NCBI RefSeq assembly: GCF_963082655.1
Contig: NC_081555.1
Coordinates: 25,168,776-25,232,775, forward strand
DNA from: Stomoxys calcitrans
Taxonomy: Eukaryota > Arthropoda > Insecta > Diptera > Muscidae
Reading direction: 5' to 3'
DNA: 64,000 nucleotides
Shown: positions 55,393 to 64,000 of the stretch, piece after piece
Position numbering within the stretch: position 1 is the stretch's first letter
How the letters are laid out: every line of letters begins with the position of its first letter
Notes under the pieces: model-generated
What the model was told of the DNA's origin: nothing
Database searches by the model: none
What the model saw: only the letters and a program-made list of their open reading frames with translations
Made by a program: the position numbers and the translations under genes

Positions 55393-55862
55393 GGAGGCCA
55401 CCGTAGCGCAGAGGTTAGCACGTCCGCCTATGAACGCCTGAAGGCCTGGGTTCGTGCCAAGTATGATCTAAATGAATCGATAACCTGATATCCAGCCCAT
55501 AACCTAATATAGCAGCCATATAAATCGATCTTGGGTCTTGACTTCTTCAGCTTCTAGAGGGCGCAATTCTCATCAGATTGGGCTGAACTGTTGTAAATAT
55601 CGTTTTCGTATGACATCCCACAACTGTGTTAAGTATGGTCTAAATTAATCCATAACCATAGCTGCCATATAAAACGACCTTGGGTCTTGACTTCTCTCCA
55701 AAGAGGTGTCGCACTGCGGCACGCCGTTCGGACTCGGCTATAAAAAGGAGGCCCCTTATCATTGAGCCTTAAAACTTGAATCGGACTGCACTCATTGATA
55801 TGTGAGAAGTTTGCCCCTGTTCCTTAGTGGAATGTTCATGGGCAAAAATTTGTATTTGTAAT
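55393..55862 (+). mobile_element. tRNA-derived SINE whose middle is replaced by a family A fragment
   Basis: Head 55393-55455 ('ggaggccaccgtagcgcaga', box B 'gggttcg'), then about 235 bp of family A units ('gccatataaatcgatcttgg', 'gacttcttcagcttctagag'). The SINE body resumes at 55690 ('cttctctccaaagaggtgtc') and runs to a normal tail. Nothing is duplicated at the joins; the SINE part between them is simply missing. Confidence 0.87.
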
Positions 55863-56240
55863 TTAGACTTGAAGAGTTCTACAGCTCTGCTGTCTCAGAC
55901 TAGTGTAGACATCTCAGTTATTGTGTTCGTTATGACCGGTCATTACCTGATCGGAAACATGCTGACAGACTGAAGTTTGCAAGTAACAATTTTAGCCGAA
56001 GCTGTGATGTCTTCGAAGAAGAAGAGACTGCTGTGTGTGTGTCCGACCCGCACTGACAGTCAGAAGGAGTTCCACTTTAGGTGCTAATTTCTTTGAGAAC
56101 TTGTCTGATTGGGCGGATGTGAAGGCATCCTACTTCTCCTATTCCTGTGATATCACAATGGACGAAAACGTCTGAGTCTGATGCCAGACACACAATGAAC
56201 GAAAGCGTCTGAGTGAGTTTGAAGGCAGACTGCCACTTAA
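55863..56240 (+). pseudogene. Non-LTR retrotransposon C-terminus
   Basis: Reads 'LDLKSSTALLSQTSVDISVI', 'FVMTGHYLIG' and then 'LLCVCPT' in another frame, the segment between RNase H and the CCHC knuckle of the RNase-H-bearing LINEs. Similar scraps are at 59620-59745 and 62640-62990. Frameshifted and dead. Confidence 0.75.
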
Positions 56241-56244
56241 ACTT

Positions 56245-56970
56245 AGAAAGCTTACAGATCAAATCTTTCACCAAACAGTCGCAGAACGCAAATTAGTGAA
56301 GTCTCTACACAAAAACGTGTTTTAATATTGAACAATTTTTTTCTACTGATAACTCTAAATGCGGAATTTGAGCCTAATGCGTCGAAAATGCAGTTAAAAT
56401 GCCTTAAGCGTGTGGTATGGCGCATTGTCCAGTGATAAAAAAATAACGTAAATCTCTGTTCCACATTCTATAGCTCTATTTTATATGAGCAACGAATAGA
56501 TACTCATCCCCTTTGGTGTAGGCTTTTTATATAAAAGTCCATAAAAAACAAAAAGTAGGCCTGATAACGATAACAGTTTTGTGGGGTTTGCTCTACTGAC
56601 CTACATTGTTTCATTACCCTCAGTTGGAATTTCCCAGCTGGCTGTTGTACGGGTTACCATATCTTTTTTAACAAATTTTTGCAATATTCCTGCTAATGAA
56701 GTTTTCAAAGGAATTTCATTGGTTACTTCATAAACATCTTGAATTCCGGTGCAAAAGTTGTTGTCTATAGCTTTTATCTTCACATAAAAAAACACATCTT
56801 TAGCAATTCAGCATAAATTGCCAGCGCTCCCTAATTTTATGTTACCACGCAAAGATTTTTGTTGATAACATCTACACATGTAGTGCCTCCCAATAAGTTC
56901 TAAAAAAAACTCTCTAGGAGAAAATCAGAAAAAAGCTATGATAATATCTGTCAAGGTGCTCTGGCAAGAG
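56245..56970. other. Unassigned stretch upstream of P6
   Basis: Two minus-strand open frames (56252-56464 and 56601-56795) have no domain I can name and no splice support. Their composition suggests old mobile-element DNA. The last 150 bp are the P6 promoter region. Confidence 0.4.
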
Positions 56971-56973
56971 AGC

Positions 56974-56980
56974 TATAAAT
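56974..56980 (+). promoter_or_regulatory. TATA box of P6
   Basis: TATAAAT, 84-90 nt before the ATG at 57064, the same spacing as in P4. Confidence 0.7.
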
Positions 56981-57063
56981 ACGCAAGAAATTTTTAGCAA
57001 AGCCACAAGTCATCATTTGCCATTTCTCAAGTGAAATTCCAAAGGAAACCAAATAAACTCAAC

Positions 57064-57401
57064 ATGAAATTTTGTAGGTGAAGTTTTGTGGAGAAATGCA
57101 TGGAAGAAATTAATCATACTTCTTCCTTACAGTCATCTGTTTAAGTATCTTGGCTTGTCTGCTTGCCTGCGCTTTGTCCTGTGATCCCGATGGCAACAAT
57201 CAACCCACCTGCGGCTCTGGTAATGTAAATGTGCCCATTCGCAACTTCTGGGATCCCACCGCTTATTGGTTGTGTGGCTCTTCAGGAGCTACCGCTGAAT
57301 TGGTTCGTTGTCCCGATGCTCACTTGTTCGATTCTGCTAAGGGCGAATGTGTTATGTGGAATGAATGGGAATGGACCTTCCCTTGTCCCGAAAATAACTA
57401 A
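57064..57401 (+). CDS. Peritrophin-15-type chitin-binding secreted protein (P6)
   Basis: The product has 92 residues. Exon 1 is 57064-57073 (ATGAAATTTT), the intron is 57074-57132 (GTAGGT...CAG, 59 nt), and exon 2 is 57133-57401. The signal peptide MKFFICLSILACLLACALS differs strongly from that of P4. From CDPDGNNQPTC onward, however, the mature domain and 3' UTR differ from P4 at only about four bases, giving just Ser52Gly and Asp59Glu. All six CBM14 cysteines and the 'NVPIRNFWDPTAYWLC' core are present. AATAAA is at 57412-57417. The sharp change in similarity inside exon 2 suggests gene conversion with P4. Predicted role: chitin binding in the peritrophic matrix. Confidence 0.93.
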
Positions 57402-57587
57402 TTTGAAATGAAATAAAAAGGATTTTAATGTAGTAGCGTGGTAAATGTTTTCATTAGATATGTGTATGAGTTGATCAAACACTCCAAGTACTCAAAAGAA
57501 TTTATACTTTGAAAAAATTCGCATGTGCCCAAAAGGCTATTCACAACTTCATTTGGCATGTCTTCTTCTAGCAGAATGATAAAAAAC

Positions 57588-59008
57588 AACCCTCCACCAT
57601 GGATCGCATTTGTCGAGTTCTTTTCCCGGCATGTCTTCTTAGGCAAAATAGGATATAAGAAAAGATTTGCTCTGCTATTAGAGCGATATCAAGATATGGT
57701 CCGGTTTGGACCACAATCAAATTATATGTTGGAGACCTGTGTAAAATGTCAGCCAATTCAAATAAGAATTGCGCCCTTTGGGGGCTCAAGAAGTAAAATA
57801 GAGAGATCGATTTATATGGGAGCCGTATCGGGCTATAGACCGATTCAGACCATAATAAACACGTATGTTGATGGTCATGAGAGAATCCATCGTACAAAAT
57901 TTCAGGTAAATAGGATAATAATTGCGACCTCTACAGGCTCAAGAAGTCAAGATCCCACATCGGTTTATATGATAGCTATATCAGGTTATAAACCGATTTA
58001 AACCATACTTGGCACAGTTGTTGGATATCATAACAAGACACGTCGTGCCAAAATTCATTCAAATCGGATAAGAATTGCGCCCTCTAGAGGCTCAAGAAGT
58101 CAAGACCCAAGATCGATTCATATGACAGCTATATCAGGTTATAGACCGATTTTAACCATTCTTGGCACAGTTATTGGATATCATGACAAAACACGTCGTG
58201 CGAAATTTCATTCCAATCGGATAATAATTGCGCCCTCTACAGGCTCAGAAGTCAAGATCCCAGATCGGTTTATATTACAGCTATATCAGGTTATAAACCG
58301 ATTTAAACTATACTAGGCACAGTTGTTGGATATCATAACAAAACACGTCGTGCCAAAATTCGTTCAAATCGGATAAGAATTGCGCCCTCTAGAGGCTCAA
58401 GAAGTCAAGACCCAAGATCGGTTTATATGACAGCTATATCAGGTTATGGACCGATTTGAACCATACTTATAACAATTGTTGGATATCATAACAAAACACG
58501 TCGTGCAAAATTTCATTCCAATCGGACAAGAATTGCACACTCTAGAGGCTCAAGAAGTCAAGACCCAAGATCGGTTTATATGACAGCTATATCAGGTTAT
58601 AAACCGATTTAAACCATACTTGGCACAGTTGTTGGATATCATAACAAAACACGTCGTGCCAACATTCATTCAAATCGGATAAGAATTGCGCCCTCTAGAG
58701 GCTCAAGAAGTCAAGACCCAAGATCGGTTTATATGACAGCTATATCAAAACATGGACCGATATGGCCCATTTACAATACGAACCGACCTACACTAATAAG
58801 AAGTATTTGTGCAAAATTTCAAGCGGCTAGCTTTACTCCTTCGGAAGTTAGCGTGCTTTCGACAGACGGACGGACATGGCTAGATCGACATAAAATGTCA
58901 CGACGATCAAGAATATATATACTTTATGGGGTCTCAGACGAATATTTCGAGTAGTTACAGAACAGAATGACGAAATTAGTATACCCCCCATCTTATGGTG
59001 GAGGGTAT
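57588..59008 (-). mobile_element. Family A element, long, hairpin terminus lost
   Basis: Marker 'atatgacagctatatcaggtta' occurs at about 57968, 58119, 58273, 58426, 58580 and 58733, a unit of 151-154 bp. It ends at the right with 'CTTATGGTGGAGGGTAT'. The left starts at 'accctccaccatggatcgca', just inside the usual hairpin. Confidence 0.85.
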
Positions 59009-59619
59009 AAAAATCATAAGACTAGCTGTTTCTTGGGTAGAAGTCTGGTATGGGACTGCATAACGAAACTATAAAGGGTGAAACAGTTCACTTACGTTTC
59101 GTGTTTTGTTTCACTGTCAAACATCTTCAGTCTGGTCTATAATTTAACCATGAATCGTCTCACAAAAGAATAACGCTTGCGAATTTTTGAATTTTATTAT
59201 CAAAATGCATGCTCTGTTAAGAAAGTTCATCGCGCGCTTCTTCCATTTTATGGACGGAGCTTATATTTGGCTCGATGGGTACGTAAATAAACAGAATTGT
59301 CGATTTTGAAGTGAAGATCAGCCAGGAGCATTGCAAGAGGTAGCAATGCATCCAGAAAAGCCAAAGTTTGGTGAAGTTTATATGCTGGTGTTATCATTGG
59401 ACCGTACTTCTTCAAAGATGATGCGAATCGTAACGTAACTGTGAATGGTGAGCTGTGCCGTGAGATGATATCCAACTTTTTTTCGCCCAAAATGCACCTC
59501 CTTCTGAGTAGTCTTCCGAATTCCATGTAAGCTAAGTCTTCAGGATCAGGCGCGATGGGCAACGAATAATAGATGGTCACAAATTGGGGATGGGGGATTG
59601 TGACCATTCCAAAAGTATT

Positions 59620-59745
59620 TGGCCTAATCTAGACTTGAAGAGGTCTACCGCTTGGCTGTCGCTGGCTAGAACAGACATCTCAGTCATTATGTCCTTCATA
59701 ACAGATGGTCCCAAAGTGCGGGTTGTGAACTTGGCGGAGGCGGAG
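59620..59745 (+). pseudogene. Non-LTR retrotransposon scrap inside the transposase gene
   Basis: 'LDLKRSTAWLSLARTDISVI' is encoded here, the same LINE segment as at 55863. It precedes the SINE head directly. Confidence 0.72.
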
Positions 59746-59860
59746 GCCACCGTAGCGCAGAGGTTAGCATTTCCGCCTATGACGCTGAACGCCTGGGTTC
59801 GAATCCTGGCGAGACCATCAGAAAAAATTTTCAGCGGTGGTTTTCCCCTCCTAATGCTAA
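59746..59860 (+). mobile_element. tRNA-derived SINE, head and first body part
   Basis: Very well preserved box A 'tagcgcagaggttagca' and box B 'gggttcgaatcctggcgaga', then 'ttttcccctcctaatgc'; truncated afterwards. Confidence 0.88.
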
Positions 59861-60499
59861 ATTTCCCTAAAAAGGTTTATATGCTGGTGTCATCATTGAA
59901 CCGTACTTCTTCAAAGATGATGCGAATCGTAACGTAACTGTGAATGGTGAGCTGTGCCGTGAGATGATATCCAACTTTTTTTCGCCCAAAATGCAAGAGC
60001 TTGACTTGCATGACATGTGGTTTCAACAAGACCGTGCCACATGCCACACAGCACGCATAACAAAGGACTTATTGAGAGGCGATTTCACGTTCGTAACCGG
60101 TCAATTGGCCGCCTAGATCGTGCGATTTATAACGCCTTTAGACTATTTTTTGTGGGCCTATGTTAAAGCTCATGTCTATACAGACAAGCCCGCTTCAATT
60201 GACGCATTGGAAGACAACATTGCAGCATTTATTCGTGAAATACCGGCCGAAATATTGGAAAGATTATGGCAAATTGGACTAAGAGGATGGACCATTTAAG
60301 GCGTAGTCACGGTCAACATTTGCATGAGATAATCTTCAATCATAAAATTATATGGACCGTACTATCGATTCAAATAAAAATTTAATGCAGTATTCTGCAT
60401 TTTATGTGCTTTTTTTAACTTTTCTATAGCTCTTAAAAATACACCCTTCATTAAGCCTTCCTTTATAAAGGGTCTTGCATATGACATATGACTAGGCTA

Positions 60500-61494
60500 G
60501 ACCCAGAGGTGTCAATGTTAACCCAGAGAAGAAGGCTGAAAAGACGAAGGCGGGCCAATATAACGCACCACGTTTCCTCAATAAAACGATTTCGATATCT
60601 GACAAGGTCAAATACTTAGGTGTGATCTTGGACAGGAAACTGAAATGGAAGTGTCACATTCAGGAGCGTACTGAGAAGGCTCACAGATGTTGGGCACTAT
60701 GTAGACGGGCAGTAGGCTCGAAATGGGGCCTGAAGCCTAGGATAGTCCACTGGCTCTACAGGAGCGTGATTAGACCAATACTTACTTACGCCTCAGTAGT
60801 TTGGTGGGCTGCAGTGGAGAAAAAATGTAACGTAAGGTAAAAACAACAGGCATAGGCAGAGCGATGAGGACCACGGCTACTAGGGCACTGGAGACTATTC
60901 TAGATATCCTACCCATTGACATACAGATTAAGTGTGAGGCAGCCACTGTGGCTATGAGGCTTATAGCGATGGGGGAATGGATATCAGGTAACACTATTGC
61001 GGTATAATGGAGGCGGATACCTGAGATGACACTTGAGTTCGAGTGCGAGACACCGCTGTTAGAAGCACAGTCTTGGATTGACGAAACTCTGGTATTGTCA
61101 TCTGGGAGTTGTCATGTTATGCAGATGGAACAAAGCTTGAGAACAGAGTGCGCCTGGGGTCTACATTGAGAACTCAGAGACTAAGATCTGTTTTCGACTA
61201 CCTAATAATACGATCCTGCAGGCAGAGATCCAAGCGATCACGGAATGCGTGAGGTGGTGGACGTTCAGTGTAAACATCAACTAGGACGGTAAGGTCACAA
61301 ACAGTCTTGGAGTATAAGACGGAGATTAACGCTTTCTCTGAGAATGGCACAATCCGTATAATTGGGGTGTCGGTTGATAGCGGAGAAAGGGGAAATGAAA
61401 GAGCAAACGATTTGGCAGTGAAGGCCAGATTACTGCCATCAATAAACTTGGTTAACCCGAATCCTTTCGAGTCTACGCAGTCCGAGTTAGGGCA
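60500..61494 (+). pseudogene. Non-LTR retrotransposon: RT C-terminus and RNase H, part 1
   Basis: Contains 'VKYLGVILDRKLKWKCHIQE' and 'WALCRRAVGSKWGLKPRIVH', then 'WLYRSVIRPILTYASVVWW' (60605-60810), the best preserved thumb region in the window. RNase H remains near 61330-61490 ('VSVDSGERGNERANDLAVKA', with His-Ser changed to Asp-Ser). A SINE interrupts it at 61494 and the sequence resumes at 61813. Confidence 0.85.
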
Positions 61495-61812
61495 AAAGCA
61501 AATTTTGCCCATGAACATTCCACTAAGGAACAGGGGCAAACTTCTCACATATCAATGAGTGCAGTCCGATTCAAATTTAAGCTCAATGATAAAGGGCCTC
61601 CTTTTTATAGCCGAGTCCGAACGGCGTGCCGCAGTGCGACACCTCTTTGGAGAGAAGTTTTACATGGCATAGTTCCTCACAAATTTTGCCAACACAAAGA
61701 GGTGAAAACCACCGCTGAAATATTTTTTTCTAATAGTCTCGCCAGGATTCGAATCCAGGCGTTCAGCGTCATAGGCGGACATGCTAACCTCAGCGCTACG
61801 GTGGCCTCCGAG
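61494..61812 (-). mobile_element. tRNA-derived SINE, full length, inserted in LINE RNase H
   Basis: The flanks carry the imperfect direct repeats 'ccgagttagggc' (left, about 61483-61494) and 'ccgagtaaaggc' (right, about 61808-61819). They bracket a normal head and tail. The host LINE frame can be followed on both sides. Confidence 0.88.
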
Positions 61813-62245
61813 TAAAGGCCGTGGCCGACAAACGTTGTGGAATAGCGAAACGGTCGCTAGGACGGCGAAAATTCTATGGGGAGATCCAGCTTGTGAGGAG
61901 ACGAGGCTATTACTGAAAGGAAGTAAAAAAGGAGGTCAGTATAGCTTTCGGTGTCATAACGGCACATATAGGACTACGAGCTGCGGCAAGAGATAGCATG
62001 TATAGGGCATGTGGGGAAGATGATGAGACCTTTCCTATGTCATTATCCGGCTTTCGCGGCTAACAGACACTGGTTCTTTGGTGGCGACACAATACCAGAT
62101 ATGAACCAACTTAGGGGCTGGTTGTTATGGAAAAAAATTAAGAATTTTGTAAGTAGCACGGAATTCCTAACTACGGTTTTCTTTTTCGAAGCCGAATACT
62201 GGCTTAGGTGTATGCCTCATTTCAACCTAACCTAACCTCACAGAG
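61813..62245 (+). pseudogene. Non-LTR retrotransposon 3' end, part 2
   Basis: Continues the LINE: 'FGVITAHIGLRA', 'RACGEDDETF', then the 3' end 'cacggaattcctaactacgg' and 'ctggcttaggtgtatgcc', followed by 'aacctaacctaacctc'. The same 3' text closes the copies at 13420 and 21420. Confidence 0.8.
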
Positions 62246-62640
62246 ATAAAAACAATGTCGACCACATAAGATAGTTTTGAACCAAGTTTTGTGCTGGGCC
62301 ACAGAGATATCCCAGGGGATTGTAGAGCTGATGAGCTTGCAAGTCTAAGACAATATAGGGGAACTGGAATATGTGCGCATGCCTCGAGCGAGTGATCACG
62401 ATCAGACCCGAGGGGAGTAGGGAGGGGAGTAGGGAGGGGAGTAGGGAGGGGAAAAAAATTTGGAATCTACCACTATATTGTGGAATCAAGCCAAGCTCTC
62501 TGCATCAAGCTCTATCGGTGATGGCCTATGTTTACTCTGAAGAGTTTACTATTGGCCATATTTTATTGTAATGCATTTAATATACTCCAATTGTAAATAA
62601 AGGCCACATATATAAAATACTCCAAAAGAACGTGGCCCAT
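62246..62640. other. Unassigned stretch with a short G-rich tandem repeat
   Basis: 'ggggagtaggga' is repeated about three times at 62412-62450. The surrounding sequence may be a further LINE scrap, but no motif is clear. Confidence 0.4.
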
Positions 62641-62990
62641 TCTAAACTTAAGGAGGTCTACCACTTTGCTGTCGTTGAATAGAACAGAAGTCTCTGTCGT
62701 AATATCCATCATTACAGATCACTATCTGAGGGGAAAACATGCTGATAGACCGAAGGTTGTAAGTAACAATTTCTGCATAAGCCGCCAGTAAGAGGAGATT
62801 ATATAACATCTGCTGTGTGCGTATGTCTAACACTGCCAAGCAGAAGGAATTCCCCTGCGGACTTGCTCTGAATTGGTGAATGTCAACATTTGTAAGTTGT
62901 TTGACTTTTTAAAGCGATCTGGGTGGTTCAACGTTAGCAACTGTAAGGCGTCTTGCTTCTCCTGTTGCTTTGATAGCACAATGGAAGAAA
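62640..62990 (+). pseudogene. Non-LTR retrotransposon C-terminus scrap
   Basis: Same segment as 55863-56240: 'ggaggtctaccactttgctg', 'gaaaacatgctgatagaccg', with 'LLCAYV' in place of the knuckle. Dead. Confidence 0.7.
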
Positions 62991-63057
62991 ATTTCTAAGT
63001 GAGTCTGATTGTAGACTGTCACTTAACCCCAACCTATCTTAAGGTGAACAAATCAAA

Positions 63058-63910
63058 CAAGTAAAAACATGCTAAGTTCGGCAGGGCCGAAACTTTGAAA
63101 CCCATCACCATGGATTCTGCGTAAAATTGGCATAAAATAAAATTGGCTGAAACGCATAACTTTACTCTACGTATCAAATTTCTGTCAAACCAAGCAAAAA
63201 TAAAAGCATCTAAGAACCCAACAAATCGAGAGATCGGTGAATATGGGAGCTACATCAGTTGGAAGTCTTAATAGAACACTACATGCAAAATTTTAGCCAA
63301 ATCGCACAAAAATTACAGCTTCCAGGGGATCCAGACGTGAAATCGGAAGATCGTGTTATATGGGAGCTATGTCATGTTATAAACCGATTTGGACCGTACT
63401 TGGCAAAGTTGTTGAAAGTCGTAACAGAACACTACTTGCAAAATTTTAGTCAAATCGCACAAAAATTGCAGCTTCCAGGGGCTCAAGATGTCAAATCGGG
63501 AGACCGGGTTGTATAGGAGGTGTGTCAGGTTTTAGACCGATTTCAACCGTACTTGGCACGGTTATTGGACGTCGTAACAAAACACTTCATGCAAAATTTC
63601 AGCCAAGTCGCATAACAATTGCAGCTTCTAGGGGTTAAATATATCAAATCAGGAGATCGGTTTATATGGGAGCTATATCCAAATCTGAACCGATATGGCC
63701 CATTTGCAATCCCCAACTACCTACATCAATAAGAAGTATCTGTGCAAAAGTTTCAAACGGCTAGTTTTACTCGTTCGACCACTATCGTGATTTCCACAGA
63801 CGGACGGACGGACATGGGTAGATCGGCTCAAAATGTCACAGATCAATATTTCAAGGTGTTGCAAACGGAATGACTAGGTTAATATACCCCCCATCCTATG
63901 GTGGTGGGTA
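63058..63910 (-). mobile_element. Family A element, both ends present
   Basis: The hairpin end 'CAAGTAAAAACATGCTAAG' with palindrome 'TTCGGCAGGGCCGAA' is at the left, and 'CCTATGGTGGTGGGTA' at the right. Four units lie between them. It has a 'gacggacggacggacatgg' tract near the right end. Confidence 0.85.
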
Positions 63911-64000
63911 AAAAGAGATTTTTTTTTTAACCAAAGGAATTATTAAGGGCCAGAAAATCTCGAAATTTTCTTGCAACAACAAATTGCACGCAATCCTGCT

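Larger units (their letters stand above)
59074..60449 (+). pseudogene. Degenerate Tc1/mariner-like transposase gene with internal duplication and SINE
   Basis: Bounded by 'AAGGGTGAAAC' (59074) and inverted 'ACACCCTT' (60449). Pieces of transposase in order: 'MNRLTKE' start near 59151, 'GPYFFKDDANRNVTVN' (59400), 'EMISNFFSPKMQELDLHDMW', 'QQDRATCHTARITKDLLRGD' (second catalytic Asp) and 'TPLDYFLWAYVKAHVYTDKP' (third acidic residue), ending 'ALEDNIAAFIREIPAEILER'. Stops occur from the eighth codon on. The segment 59376-59489 is repeated at 59872-59993, flanking a 380-bp block of LINE and SINE sequence. It is related to the foldback at 27136-27738. Confidence 0.87.

Noticed and set aside
56252..56795. 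Two minus-strand frames upstream of P6
   Set aside because: No motif could be named and no intron joins them. Kept as unassigned rather than called a gene.
57229..57411. Overlapping 60-codon frame in the P6 gene (also in P3, P4 and P5)
   Set aside because: Out-of-frame shadow of the peritrophin coding sequence; it recurs only because the genes are homologous.
59746..59820. tRNA gene candidate from well-kept box A and box B
   Set aside because: No convincing acceptor stem or anticodon loop, and the same head is followed by a SINE body at other loci.

Overview
The window looks like a piece of a large, transposon-loaded genome from a calyptrate fly, most likely a muscid of the Stomoxys/Musca/Haematobia group. 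The evidence is fly-type paired-like homeobox and peritrophin-15-type genes, short introns in the small genes, AT-rich unique DNA and very dense repeats. The species is inferred from general knowledge; nothing here names it. Genes cover under 5% of the window.

Two gene systems are present. (1) Two + strand exons of a Vsx-type (visual system homeobox, CVC-domain) transcription factor: 17248-17422 (end of the homeodomain plus CVC domain) and 34412-35075 (Ser/Thr/Pro/Ala-rich linker). They are joined by a 17-kb phase-1 intron, and the second exon ends at a phase-2 donor. I saw neither the exon with most of the homeodomain nor an OAR-type terminal exon, so the gene probably starts before and ends after the window. 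(2) Six members of a small secreted chitin-binding family (peritrophin-15 type, one six-cysteine CBM14 domain): 35279-35619 (-), 38724-39074 (-), 44527-44863 (-, pseudogene), 48926-49262 (+), 54262-54602 (-) and 57064-57401 (+). All have a 10-nt first coding exon, a short intron and an upstream TATA box. If Vsx continues downstream, they are nested in its intron.

The cluster grew by local duplication. A roughly 0.96-kb tandem copy (34968-35925 to 36841-39435) carried the 3' end of the Vsx exon along with a peritrophin gene. A large inverted duplication (arms about 40946-46650 and 48480-52765) produced a divergent gene pair, one of which has a nonsense codon in its signal peptide.

The rest is mainly repeats. 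Family A is about 150-bp tandem units ending in a GC-rich hairpin. Family C is about 300-bp units with an analogous hairpin end. Family B is 120-130-bp tandem units, and family D is about 150-bp units. There is also a tRNA-derived SINE (12 copies or fragments), several dead non-LTR retrotransposons (RNase-H-bearing and non-RNase-H kinds), two mariner-type MITEs, a perfect foldback derivative of a Tc1/mariner-like element and a degenerate relative of it, and a long-TIR foldback element. The inverted duplication gives a natural empty/filled site pair showing that family A is mobile. Its architecture resembles Helentron-associated (DINE-1-like) elements.

Layout: 1-17.2 kb, repeats and unique intronic/intergenic DNA; 17.2-35.1 kb, Vsx exons around a repeat-filled intron; 35.1-57.5 kb, peritrophin cluster with duplications; 57.5-64 kb, family A, a dead transposase gene, LINE and SINE remains.
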